From Bacteroidetes bacterium 43-93 (GTDB lineage: Bacteria; Bacteroidota; Bacteroidia; Chitinophagales; Chitinophagaceae): a stretch of 64,000 nucleotides of DNA. The position numbers and the translations under genes were made by a program. Shown here piece by piece: positions 43,085 through 51,796 of the stretch. Each line of letters starts with the position of its first letter. Position 1 is the stretch's first letter. A model generated the notes under the pieces. That model searched no databases and was not told where the DNA came from. It saw nothing but the letters and a program-made list of their open reading frames with translations. Location of the stretch: positions 93,125 to 157,124 of the forward strand of contig MKUO01000005.1 of NCBI GenBank assembly GCA_001897855.1, given 5' to 3'.

Positions 43085-44569
43085 ATGTCTCAAGACCTGA
43101 CTCTGGAACAAATACAGAATTTTGAAGGGAAATACCCCAAACAGATATGGTACCTGTTCCTTACAGAAATGTGGGAACGATTTTGTTTCTACGGCCTTCG
43201 TGGAATGCTTACCGTTTTCATGGTTACGCAGCTGATGATAGATGAGAAGTCTGCTAATCTTAAGTACGGTGCAATACAAGCATTTATCTATGCGTTCACA
43301 TTTATTGGCGGCTTGTTTGCCGATAAGATATTAGGTTTCAGAAAATCGTTGTTCTGGGGGGGCATTTTGATGATCATCGGTAGCTTTATTATAGCTGCAT
43401 CGCCCAAGGAATTCTTTTACATCGGTACCTGCTTTACAATTGTAGGTACAGGCTTCTTCAAGCCAAATATCTCTACCATGGTCGGGGAATTATATCATCC
43501 GGGAGATACAAGGCGAGATGCAGGATTTGGCCTGTTCTATTCAGGTATTAATATAGGTGCATTGCTTGGTGGCATTGTTTGCGTATGGGTTGGTAAGTTC
43601 TATTCCTGGAGCCTGGCATTTGGATTTGCGGGCATTGTGATGGCCATAGGTTTGCTAACGTTTATTTTTACTCAAAAGAGCTTAGGCCCTATCGGCTTAT
43701 CGCCAATGAAAGATGCAGCACCTGGCAGAAGAAGAGCTTTTGAAATTGCGACCTTTATTGGCTCTATTGTAGTGATGCCTTTGTTGTTGTTAATGGTTCA
43801 GAACACCAGGTACACCGATTACTTCATGTACATCATTGGCCCTGCAACATTGGTGTACCTTTTCTATGAAATGACCACCCTGAATGCGGAAGAAAGGAAA
43901 AAGATGGTAGCAGCGCTTGTGTTTATTATCTTCTCCATTTTCTTTTGGGCGTTCTTTGAGCAAAGCGGGGGGTCATTGAGCCTGTTTGCTTTGTATAACC
44001 TGCATGATACTATGCTGGGGGTATTTCATATAGACCCTAATGTCGTAAATAACTCTTTCAACTCTGTATTTGTAATTATTTTCAGTCCTATAGTAGGTTT
44101 ATTATGGCTGGCGCTTTCCAAACGAAAGAAAGAACCTAACTCGGTAATCAAGTTTGGGTTAGGCTTTTTATTCCTTGCAGGCGCATTTTATACCTTCTTT
44201 GCTACGAGGTTCTTTGCAGATGCAGATGGTAAAACGTCGTTGAATGTGTTCACACTGGCATATTTAATTATCACTTTTGGTGAGCTTTGTTTATCGCCGA
44301 TAGGGCTTTCTTTGATGACCAAACTGGCGCCTAAAAAGCTTTGGGGGGTAATGATGGGTATGTGGTTCCTGGCGAGCGCTTATGGCCAATACGTAGCAGG
44401 CTTATTAGGCGCGGGTATGGCGGTAGCTAAGGAAAACGCCTCGGCAACGGAAAAGCTTATTTCTTATACCAGCGGATATAAGCAACTGGGTATTTATGCC
44501 CTCATCGCAGGTATTATCTTGATCATTATATCGCCGATCATCAGGAAGATGATGGGTAATGTGAAATAA
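43085..44569 (+). CDS. POT family peptide MFS transporter, second copy
   Basis: A 494-residue POT transporter with EMWERFCFYGLRGMLTVF (about residues 28-45), GGLFADKILGFRKS and YSGINIGALLGG. It is about 80 residues shorter than its upstream neighbour, mainly in the loops, and clearly not identical, so it is an older duplication or a separate acquisition. Peptide uptake with protons is expected. It has its own terminator upstream and downstream, which argues for separate regulation. Confidence 0.93.
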   Translation: MSQDLTLEQIQNFEGKYPKQIWYLFLTEMWERFCFYGLRGMLTVFMVTQLMIDEKSANLKYGAIQAFIYAFTFIGGLFADKILGFRKSLFWGGILMIIGSFIIAASPKEFFYIGTCFTIVGTGFFKPNISTMVGELYHPGDTRRDAGFGLFYSGINIGALLGGIVCVWVGKFYSWSLAFGFAGIVMAIGLLTFIFTQKSLGPIGLSPMKDAAPGRRRAFEIATFIGSIVVMPLLLLMVQNTRYTDYFMYIIGPATLVYLFYEMTTLNAEERKKMVAALVFIIFSIFFWAFFEQSGGSLSLFALYNLHDTMLGVFHIDPNVVNNSFNSVFVIIFSPIVGLLWLALSKRKKEPNSVIKFGLGFLFLAGAFYTFFATRFFADADGKTSLNVFTLAYLIITFGELCLSPIGLSLMTKLAPKKLWGVMMGMWFLASAYGQYVAGLLGAGMAVAKENASATEKLISYTSGYKQLGIYALIAGIILIIISPIIRKMMGNVK

Positions 44570-44588
44570 AATTTGAAAACAGGTTTGG

Positions 44589-44610
44589 AGCCCTGCCTAT
44601 AGGCAGGGCT
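44589..44610 (+). terminator. Intrinsic terminator after the second POT gene
   Basis: AGCCCTGCCT and AGGCAGGGCT form a perfect 10-bp arm pair with an AT centre (practical loop of four to six bases), followed by TTTCTTT. Confidence 0.88.
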
Positions 44611-44648
44611 TTTCTTTGGAATAAAAAAGCTGTTTTTTTGCAGGAGTA

Positions 44649-45329
44649 ATGAAAAAGTATGTAGTTATAGTAGCCGGAGGAAAAGGCTTGAGAATGGGTA
44701 GCGCTGTCCCCAAACAGTTCCTTCCGTTAAACGGCCATCCGATATTGTATCATACCATCAAAGCGTTCGCAGATGCTTATGCAGATATGCACCTGGTGCT
44801 AGTACTACCGGCAGACCAGTTGAGCTATGCACAGATGGTGTTGCAATCATTCCCTGACAGGATTGATATGACTATTGTTACAGGTGGAGAGACCCGCTTT
44901 CATAGTGTACAAAACGGACTGAAGGTTGTAGAAGAAAATAGCATTGTATTCGTACAGGATGGTGTGCGGCCACTAGTGACCTCTGCCATGATACACCGTT
45001 GTTATGAGCAGGCTGTAGAAAAGGGAAGTGCTATACCTGCAATACCGGTTGCAGATAGTATGCGCATCATAGAAGATGACGATAGCAGGCCGGTGGACAG
45101 AGCGCAAATGCGGGTGATACAAACGCCGCAGACATTCCGGTCAGATATCCTATTGCCCGCCTATCAGCAGGAATATCAATCTTCATTTACGGATGAAGCC
45201 ACAGTAGTGGAGGCCTTCGGCGGTACAGTATTTTTGGTTGATGGGGAAAGAAGCAATATAAAAGTGACCACACCGGAAGATATGATCATCGCGGAAGCTT
45301 TATTAAAGGCAAGAGAAGAAAATGCGTAG
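44649..45329 (+). CDS. ispD: 2-C-methyl-D-erythritol 4-phosphate cytidylyltransferase
   Basis: A 226-residue cytidylyltransferase of the MEP isoprenoid pathway. The N-terminal nucleotide loop is AGGKGLRMGSAVPKQFLPL (residues 9-27). QDGVRPLV (about 100-107), TPQTFR and FTDEATVVEAFG follow, as in IspD. It makes CDP-methylerythritol in the cytoplasm. A purine-rich AGGAG stands two bases from the ATG, unusual in this genome. Its last eight bases overlap the start of the next gene, so the two are translated together. Confidence 0.95.
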   Translation: MKKYVVIVAGGKGLRMGSAVPKQFLPLNGHPILYHTIKAFADAYADMHLVLVLPADQLSYAQMVLQSFPDRIDMTIVTGGETRFHSVQNGLKVVEENSIVFVQDGVRPLVTSAMIHRCYEQAVEKGSAIPAIPVADSMRIIEDDDSRPVDRAQMRVIQTPQTFRSDILLPAYQQEYQSSFTDEATVVEAFGGTVFLVDGERSNIKVTTPEDMIIAEALLKAREENA

Positions 45330-46233
45330 CCTTTTCCTTGCATTGATATTTTGTACTACAGCGGCATCTGCCCAGTACAAAGACAGCAGCATCTTTAAGT
45401 TTCCAATAAAGATGGATGATGTGGTAATAAAAGCGGTGCGCAAAGGCTGGGATGTCAACGGCTTTATCCGCCGTGTAAAGAATGACACCACGTTCTATAA
45501 GGCCTTCAAGGGATTGCACATTGCTACCTTTAATGCTATAAATGATATAAGGGTATACGATAGTAAGGGAAAGATAAAAGCATCGTTATATAGCAAGACC
45601 AAACAAACTTACGCGGGTGGTTGCAGAACGATGCAGGTATTGGAAGAGAAAACTACCGGTGATTTTTATACACGCCGCAGGCGATATAATTATTACACGG
45701 CAGAGTTATATAGTTTTCTATTCTTTACTCAAGGCAAAAAATGCGGCGAAAACGATATAGTTGGTTCCGGTATTGCCCGAGAAGAAGGAGGGAAAAACGA
45801 GAGCAATAGTTATAAGTTGAAACAGCTTATGTTTAATCCCGGTGGGCGGGTGACCGGCATTCCGTTTATGGGCGATAAAAGTGCCATATTTGATCCATCT
45901 GTTGAAAAGATGTACGATTTCCGGCTGACATCTGACGATTACCAGGGGGAAGAGTGTTATGTATTTAAGGCGATCCCTAAAAAAGAATATGCTGATGATG
46001 TGGTATATAATGAATTTACTACCTGGTTCCGCAAATCAGACTATAGCATTGTAGCGCGTGATTATTCCTTATCTTACAAAACTCTCGTATATGATTTTGA
46101 TGTAAGGATGAGGGTGAGAATGACCCGTGCAAATGGCAAAATGCTACCCGGATACCTGGAATATGACGGTAACTGGCATGTGTTTACCAAAGGAAGGGAA
46201 CGGGTGAAGTTCACGACCCAACTGAGTTATTAG
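45322..46233 (+). CDS. Exported protein of unknown function
   Basis: A 303-residue protein with a signal peptide (about 1-18, ending ASAQ). The mature part is basic and beta-strand-rich, with FRLTSDDYQGEECYVFKAIPK and FTTWFRKSDYSIVARDYSLSY near the C-terminal half; this resembles outer-membrane lipoprotein-sorting-like folds that judge a surface marker, but no family can be named. It has an unusual RRRRYNYYTAE stretch near residue 115. It overlaps ispD by eight bases, yet has no evident link to isoprenoid synthesis. Confidence 0.72.
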   Translation: MRSLFLALIFCTTAASAQYKDSSIFKFPIKMDDVVIKAVRKGWDVNGFIRRVKNDTTFYKAFKGLHIATFNAINDIRVYDSKGKIKASLYSKTKQTYAGGCRTMQVLEEKTTGDFYTRRRRYNYYTAELYSFLFFTQGKKCGENDIVGSGIAREEGGKNESNSYKLKQLMFNPGGRVTGIPFMGDKSAIFDPSVEKMYDFRLTSDDYQGEECYVFKAIPKKEYADDVVYNEFTTWFRKSDYSIVARDYSLSYKTLVYDFDVRMRVRMTRANGKMLPGYLEYDGNWHVFTKGRERVKFTTQLSY

Positions 46234-46287
46234 TATCCGGCCTATATATTAAATTACAAGCGTATTTCTTTTGATTAACTTCGCAGA

Positions 46288-48237
46288 ATGATTTCTCCTG
46301 CTTCCATACAAGAAGTGATGAGCCGTGCTGATATTGTAGATGTAGTGGGGCAGTTTGTGCGTTTGAAAAAGAGAGGCATTAATTACATTGCCAATTGCCC
46401 TTTTCACAACGAGAAGACACCTTCATTTACCGTTTCCGGTACCAAAGGCCTTTTCAAATGCTTTGGCTGCGGCAAAGGCGGCAATGTGGTAACGTTTGTA
46501 CAGGAACATGAAAAACTTTCTTATCCTGAATCTATCAGGTGGCTTGCTGACTTCTATAAAATAAAGCTAGAGGAGACCGAACGTACACCTGAGCAGCAAC
46601 AGCATCAGCTTGCGGAGGAAGGCCTGCGTATATTGAATGAATATGCTGCGCAATATTTTCATGATACGCTATTGAATACTGAGGAAGGGCAAACTATCGG
46701 GTTGAGCTATTTTAAACACCGTGGTTTCAGGAAAGATATTATTGAGAAATTCAGACTGGGTTACAACCCGGAAGGCGGAGATGTGTTTTATGTATCCGCA
46801 AAAGCTAAGGGATACAGCGATGAACTGTTGGAGAAGGCTGGGTTTGTAAAGAATAACGGAAGAGGACATTTTGATATTTACCGGGGTCGTGTGATATTCC
46901 CTATACAAGCCATGACCGGCAGGATAGTGGGTTTTGGTGCCCGCATCCTGAAGGCCAATGAACGATCGCCGAAGTATATAAACACGCCGGAGAATGAGCT
47001 TTATAATAAAAGCCGTACGCTTTATGGCATGTACCAAAGCAGGAACGCTATCACCAAAAGCGACGAATGCTTTCTTGTTGAAGGGTATACCGATGTGATC
47101 TCTTTGCACCAGGGCGGTGTAGAGAATGTGGTTGCCAGTAGCGGTACATCGCTCACCGAAGGGCAGCTGAAGCTGATTGGACAACTCACGCATAATCTTA
47201 CCATTCTATACGACGGTGATGCAGCAGGCGTTAAAGCTGCCTTGCGCGGACTGGATATGGCATTGGGCCAAAGCTTTAATGTAAAGCTGGTATTACTGCC
47301 TGAAGGAGAAGACCCTGATAGTTTTATTCAAAAATCAGGTTCATCCAGGTTTCATGAATATGTAAAAGAGCACAAGCAGGATATTATCAGCTTTCGGATG
47401 GAAGTGGGTATGAAAGAAGTAGGAGACGACCCGGTGAAGAAATCAAAGCTGGTAAATGAAATAGCGGAAAGTGTTTCGCGTATCAATAAGGCAGAAGATT
47501 TTGCCCTGCAGGATTTCTACATCAGGGAAGCCGCAAGAAAGCTGCAGGTAGATGAAACAAGGCTTGTAAACCTTGTAAATAAATACATACGCGATAGAGT
47601 AGATAACGATCGGAAGGCACACGAACGGCAAGAGGCATCCCTGCCCACACCGGAACAATACCCTGCTGACAATGAAGTGCCATTGCCCGACTATGTGACG
47701 AAGGCAAAAAGTACGGAACAGCAGGAATGGGAACTGATACGTGTATTACTGGAACTTGGCAATAAACCTATTGAGGGTTATCTGCATGTAGCAGATATGA
47801 TCATTGATACCATTGATCCGGATCTGATAGAAGATGAGATGGCCAGGAGGATTTTTGATGAGTATTATAGCTACCTGGCGCAAAATGGAACAGGCCCGGA
47901 AGTAAGATATTTTGCCGATAATCCTGATGTAGCAGTACAACATAAGATCGCATCATTCTTTAGCATCAAAACAGACATCAGCCATAACTGGAAGCAGAAA
48001 TATGGCATTGAAAGGTTACATGGCGATCTGAACTATATTATTGAAGTAGAAAGTGCAATGACCTATTTCGAATTGAAGAAGATAAAGATCGTACAAGCAG
48101 AGATACTAAACAGGTTGGCCACCGAAAAAGACGACAATAGGGTGATGGCCCTGATCAAAAAGCAATTGGAATTAAAGAAGACAGAGGCAGAGATACTGAA
48201 GAAAATGGGAACGGTAATCGTAAAGCAAGGTCGTTAA
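46288..48237 (+). CDS. dnaG: DNA primase
   Basis: A 649-residue DnaG primase. The N-terminal zinc-binding domain has C37, H40, C58 and C61 (CPFH...CFGC). The catalytic core carries the Toprim motifs VEGYTDVISLHQ and LYDGDAAGVKAALRG, plus the basic GRVIFPIQ region. The C-terminal helicase-binding part is long (about 430-649). It makes RNA primers for replication in the cytoplasm. It is followed two bases later by ruvX. A near -7 sequence, TAACTTCG, lies just upstream. Confidence 0.96.
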   Translation: MISPASIQEVMSRADIVDVVGQFVRLKKRGINYIANCPFHNEKTPSFTVSGTKGLFKCFGCGKGGNVVTFVQEHEKLSYPESIRWLADFYKIKLEETERTPEQQQHQLAEEGLRILNEYAAQYFHDTLLNTEEGQTIGLSYFKHRGFRKDIIEKFRLGYNPEGGDVFYVSAKAKGYSDELLEKAGFVKNNGRGHFDIYRGRVIFPIQAMTGRIVGFGARILKANERSPKYINTPENELYNKSRTLYGMYQSRNAITKSDECFLVEGYTDVISLHQGGVENVVASSGTSLTEGQLKLIGQLTHNLTILYDGDAAGVKAALRGLDMALGQSFNVKLVLLPEGEDPDSFIQKSGSSRFHEYVKEHKQDIISFRMEVGMKEVGDDPVKKSKLVNEIAESVSRINKAEDFALQDFYIREAARKLQVDETRLVNLVNKYIRDRVDNDRKAHERQEASLPTPEQYPADNEVPLPDYVTKAKSTEQQEWELIRVLLELGNKPIEGYLHVADMIIDTIDPDLIEDEMARRIFDEYYSYLAQNGTGPEVRYFADNPDVAVQHKIASFFSIKTDISHNWKQKYGIERLHGDLNYIIEVESAMTYFELKKIKIVQAEILNRLATEKDDNRVMALIKKQLELKKTEAEILKKMGTVIVKQGR

Positions 48238-48239
48238 GC

Positions 48240-48653
48240 ATGGCAAGGATATTGGCATTAGATTATGGTAAGAAACGTACGGGCATTGCAGTAACAGATC
48301 CCCTGCAGATCATTGCGTCAGCCTTAGATACAGTTGACAGCAATGAGTTGATCGGGTATCTCAAAAGATATTTTCTGCAGGAAACGGTTGAAAAAGTAAT
48401 CATAGGCTATCCGTTGAACTTTGATGACAGTCCGACCGATGCAACCCCTTTGGTAGAAAAGTTCATTGGCAAATTTCAGCACGTATTCCCAAACCTGCCG
48501 GTAGAGAAATGGGACGAGCGTATGACCTCTAAAATGGCATCGCAATCCATCAGCCAGATGGGGCTAAAAAAGAAGGACAGAGAGGAAAAAGGCCTGATAG
48601 ACCAGGTAAGTGCCGTGATAATATTGCAGGAATACCTTGAAAGCCGCTCTTAA
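48240..48653 (+). CDS. ruvX: Holliday junction resolvase-like protein RuvX/YqgF
   Basis: A 137-residue RNase H-fold protein of the YqgF/RuvX family: LALDYGKKRTGIAVTD (residues 5-20) has the first catalytic Asp; IIGYPLNFDDSP and EKWDERMTSKMA contain the other acidic residues; the C terminus has LIDQVSAVIILQEYL with the last Asp. It processes branched DNA or 16S rRNA ends in other bacteria. It starts two bases after dnaG. Confidence 0.95.
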   Translation: MARILALDYGKKRTGIAVTDPLQIIASALDTVDSNELIGYLKRYFLQETVEKVIIGYPLNFDDSPTDATPLVEKFIGKFQHVFPNLPVEKWDERMTSKMASQSISQMGLKKKDREEKGLIDQVSAVIILQEYLESRS

Positions 48654-48657
48654 TACG

Positions 48658-48665
48658 TATTTTTG
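48658..48665 (+). promoter_or_regulatory. -7 element TATTTTTG before def
   Basis: An exact TAnnTTTG match 21 bases before the def ATG, just after the ruvX stop codon. It would give def its own promoter. Confidence 0.5.
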
Positions 48666-48686
48666 CATATTCTAAGATTTTGAGTG

Positions 48687-49265
48687 ATGATTTTACCAAT
48701 TGTAGCATACGGCAGCCCGATTTTAAGAAAGGAATGTGACGATATTGATGCGAACTATCCTGAGTTGAAAAAACTGATAGCAGATATGTGGGAAACCATG
48801 TATGCAAGTAATGGTGTGGGACTTGCTGCACCCCAGATAAACAAGGGAATACGTCTTTTTGTAGTAGATACAGAACAAATTGTTGAGAACTTTGATGACG
48901 AGGATAAAGCAAAATATCCTAATGAGAAGCCTATAAAGCAAGCATTTATCAACGCGCATATGGTAGACCAGCACGGTGAACCATGGGCATATAACGAAGG
49001 TTGCCTGAGCATACCCAAGGTGAGGGAAGATATTCATCGCCAGCCGCATATACGTATACGTTATATGGATGAGCAGTTTAAAGAGCATGAAGCCGAGTTT
49101 ACCGGAATTACCGCCCGTGTTATCCAGCATGAATACGATCATATAGATGGTAAACTGTTTATAGATTATCTGCCACAACTAAAGCGCCGCCTGATAAAAA
49201 AGAAACTGGATGATATTAGCGCAGGAAAAGTGAGGACAGATTACCGAATGGTATTTTCCAAATAA
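48687..49265 (+). CDS. def: Peptide deformylase
   Basis: A 192-residue metalloenzyme that removes the formyl group from new polypeptides. The three motifs are GVGLAAPQI (about 43-51), EGCLSIP (C106) and HEYDH (H148, E149, H152), which bind the metal and catalyse. A GTG codon directly before the ATG would add one residue; ATG at 48687 is preferred. Between the first and second motif there is an extra acidic loop (FDDEDKAKYPNEKP), common in Bacteroidota. Confidence 0.96.
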   Translation: MILPIVAYGSPILRKECDDIDANYPELKKLIADMWETMYASNGVGLAAPQINKGIRLFVVDTEQIVENFDDEDKAKYPNEKPIKQAFINAHMVDQHGEPWAYNEGCLSIPKVREDIHRQPHIRIRYMDEQFKEHEAEFTGITARVIQHEYDHIDGKLFIDYLPQLKRRLIKKKLDDISAGKVRTDYRMVFSK

Positions 49266-49293
49266 ACAGTACTTTTAAGCGCACTATTATAAT

Positions 49294-49842
49294 TTGCCAC
49301 CCGTACTTACATATAGCGAAGAGGAATTGATTGCGTTACTGCGCCAGCAAAGCAGGGAGGCATTCAATTATTTGTATGCTAATTATTCTGCCGGGTTGTA
49401 TGGTGTAATTCGTAAGGTGATCAGTGATGAGCAAACAGCACAAGATGTATTGCAGGATGTATTCGTTAAGATATGGAATAATATAGAACAATATAATCCG
49501 GGCAAGGGACGTATATATACCTGGATGATCAATATAGCCCGCAATGCCGCCATAGATAAGCTGCGGTCGAAGGGGGAAATTATGAAAAGCAAAATCCATG
49601 GTGGGGAAGAAGTCGTATATAATGCGCAGAAGGATTTGAAGACGGAAGTGGCTACTGATACTATAGGATTGAAAGATGCTGTTGCAGAATTGAAACCTGA
49701 ATACCAGGTGATCGTGAATCTGGCATACTACAAAGGCTTTACAATGGATGAGATCGCTAAAACACTTGAAATACCGTTAGGTACGGTAAAAACCCGTATG
49801 CGACATGCAATGCAATTGTTAAGACAGTTTTATAATAAATAA
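49294..49842 (+). CDS. ECF-type sigma-70 family sigma factor
   Basis: A 182-residue extracytoplasmic-function sigma factor. Region 2 is seen as FNYLYANYSAGLYGVI...AQDVLQDVFVKIWNNI...YTWMINIARNAAIDKLRSKG and region 4 as LKPEYQVIVNLAYYKGFTMDEIAKTLEIPLGTVKTRMRHAM. No ATG fits the N terminus; the frame has TTG at 49294 after an in-frame stop at 49276, so the start is TTG. The next gene is its predicted anti-sigma factor. Their regulon is unknown. Confidence 0.92.
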   Translation: MPPVLTYSEEELIALLRQQSREAFNYLYANYSAGLYGVIRKVISDEQTAQDVLQDVFVKIWNNIEQYNPGKGRIYTWMINIARNAAIDKLRSKGEIMKSKIHGGEEVVYNAQKDLKTEVATDTIGLKDAVAELKPEYQVIVNLAYYKGFTMDEIAKTLEIPLGTVKTRMRHAMQLLRQFYNK

Positions 49843-49866
49843 AAATATTAATATTTAGGTTTTAAA

Positions 49867-50721
49867 GTGAATATTCAGGAATACATAGAATCGGGCATAT
49901 TAGAAGCTTACGTACTGGGGGCGCTCACCGAACAGGAGCGTGCATCAGTGGAAGCTGACATGGCTTTGTATCCTGAATTGACCAGGGAAGTGGAAGCAAT
50001 TGAAGAAGCTATGCAATTGCATGCAGATAATACATCTGTAGCTCCTCCTGCCTTTATGCAGGAGCAAATATGGAATGCCATTCAATCGCAAGCTAAAACA
50101 GAAGAGCCCGCTAATAGGGTAGAGCCTTTGCCGATGTCAAGGGAAACGGAAGAACCTAAAGTGATAGCTTTTGAGTCACCTAAGCAATTACCTAAGCCTG
50201 CCTGGCAACGTGCCGCGGTTTGGGCTGCAATATTGGTGAGTGTGGGTACGAACTTTATTCTCCTTTCCCAACGCAATAAAACCAACCAGGACTATAAAGC
50301 ACTTGCTGCCAAAGTAGATTCTATGAACAGCAGCCAGTCGCAGATGCTGGCTAAGGTAGAGGCTTACGACCATGAGCGCGCTATGCTGGCGGATACCGCG
50401 ATGAAAACTGTTATTATGCGCAGTGCGCAAGCCGGCAAGCAAATGACAGGAATGGTATTCTGGAGCAAAGCAAAGGGTGAGTCTTATGTTGCCATACACA
50501 ATATGCCTATGCCGCCACAAGGCAAGCAATACCAGCTTTGGGTAATACAGGATGGTAAGCCAGTAAGCATGGGGGTTATCGATAACCAGTTAGTGGCCAA
50601 TGCAGGTACTATGTACAAGGTGCCGATGACCGTTACGGCAGGCCAGGCATTTGCCATATCCCTTGAGAAAGAAGGTGGAAACCCAACTCCTACAGAAGTA
50701 ATGGTTGTAGGAGCGATATAA
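49867..50721 (+). CDS. RskA-like anti-sigma factor
   Basis: A 284-residue membrane protein. The cytoplasmic N terminus (about 1-75, YIESGILEAYVLGALTEQERASVEA) resembles anti-sigma domains that hold ECF factors, without a CxxC zinc site. One membrane helix lies at about 115-133. The outside part (about 190-284, GMVFWSKAKGESYVAIHNMPMPPQGKQYQLWVI) is an RskA-type sensor domain. It starts with GTG at 49867, 24 bases after the sigma gene, so the pair is one operon. Confidence 0.9.
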   Translation: MNIQEYIESGILEAYVLGALTEQERASVEADMALYPELTREVEAIEEAMQLHADNTSVAPPAFMQEQIWNAIQSQAKTEEPANRVEPLPMSRETEEPKVIAFESPKQLPKPAWQRAAVWAAILVSVGTNFILLSQRNKTNQDYKALAAKVDSMNSSQSQMLAKVEAYDHERAMLADTAMKTVIMRSAQAGKQMTGMVFWSKAKGESYVAIHNMPMPPQGKQYQLWVIQDGKPVSMGVIDNQLVANAGTMYKVPMTVTAGQAFAISLEKEGGNPTPTEVMVVGAI

Positions 50722-50725
50722 CCTT

Positions 50726-51796
50726 TTAGTTTCCTTTCAATAATAAGATACTAGCGCTGTTGAGGATGTAATGATTGACGATCAGCACGTTCTTGATGTC
50801 TGAATGAATGCCTTTTTTCAGCGTAATTATTTCCGGGATTTCCTGTCGTTTGAATAATTCTGTTGCCAGCCAGAGTGCAAAGCTGGTAGAAGTATCATAT
50901 TCGCCCGTCAAATGTTTGAAGGCCGTTATGGAAGTACGGGCCGTAAATCCGGTAAGTATATTTGCATATAAAGGTTGAAACCTGGAGTCGCCGTTCATAC
51001 CGCAAAGCACCAGGTCAATATTCTTAATGTTCAGATGATGCCTTTGTAGCACATTTTCTATCGTTCTATTAATTTCATTCTCATCGGGATCCTGCAGCAT
51101 CCTGATGTCTTCTATACCACAGATTGTATTTTCTTTATCGTTTGTGACAGTAAAGAAAGCGGCTCCTTCGCCGCCGATGCTACCTTTAGTATCTGAGTGT
51201 TTAAACAGATCGAGGCTATTGGGCACCGGCTTTTTCCAATATGCTTTTTTGCTTTTTACAAGAAAGTATTCGTCTGTCATTTCATCAAATGCGCCAACCA
51301 GGTAAGTCTTTCGCTCGTTAGTTTCATTGAGCAGCATTTGTGCATCCAGCAATGCCATTTCTAATGAATGCCCTCGATGTACATAAGTCTGGTTATAGCC
51401 ATTACATTTGGTTTGCATAGCCAGCCAGCCATTTACGGAGTTGTAGGTAGATTGTATGAAGTAAGTAGGATTGAGTGTTTCTTCTTTCAGGCGGATCATA
51501 TCGCCGAGGAATATTTCCATATCCCTCATACTGCCTCGCCCCGTACCGGTAATGATGCCATCCGGTGACCGGATGCCGGCAAGCTGCATACATTTCATAC
51601 CCGTACTGATGCCCATTTTAAGTAGCCTGCTCATGCGGCGTATAGCCACGGGATTGATAAACTTGCTATAGTCAGCATCCGTCACAAACAACTTTCCATT
51701 GTCTGAACTTCTCACGTCCTGCAATAATCCCTCAGCCTCAAAAGTATATTGCGGGGATAAGGCTGCAGCTGCTGATATGTAAACAGGGTTCATCAT
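50726..51796 (-). CDS. Ketosynthase-like chain-length factor, no active-site residues
   Basis: A 356-residue beta-ketoacyl synthase-fold protein. Compared by eye with the KS next to it, the active Cys position is Arg (about R141 in VHRGHSLEMALLDA), and both catalytic His positions are changed (CGMNGD and LTGEYDTS). This is the picture of a chain-length factor (KS-beta), which shapes the product but does not condense. Its start overlaps the end of the catalytic KS gene by four bases, which implies a 1:1 partner. Aryl-polyene/flexirubin clusters hold such pairs. Confidence 0.78.
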   Translation of the reverse strand: MMNPVYISAAAALSPQYTFEAEGLLQDVRSSDNGKLFVTDADYSKFINPVAIRRMSRLLKMGISTGMKCMQLAGIRSPDGIITGTGRGSMRDMEIFLGDMIRLKEETLNPTYFIQSTYNSVNGWLAMQTKCNGYNQTYVHRGHSLEMALLDAQMLLNETNERKTYLVGAFDEMTDEYFLVKSKKAYWKKPVPNSLDLFKHSDTKGSIGGEGAAFFTVTNDKENTICGIEDIRMLQDPDENEINRTIENVLQRHHLNIKNIDLVLCGMNGDSRFQPLYANILTGFTARTSITAFKHLTGEYDTSTSFALWLATELFKRQEIPEIITLKKGIHSDIKNVLIVNHYILNSASILLLKGN

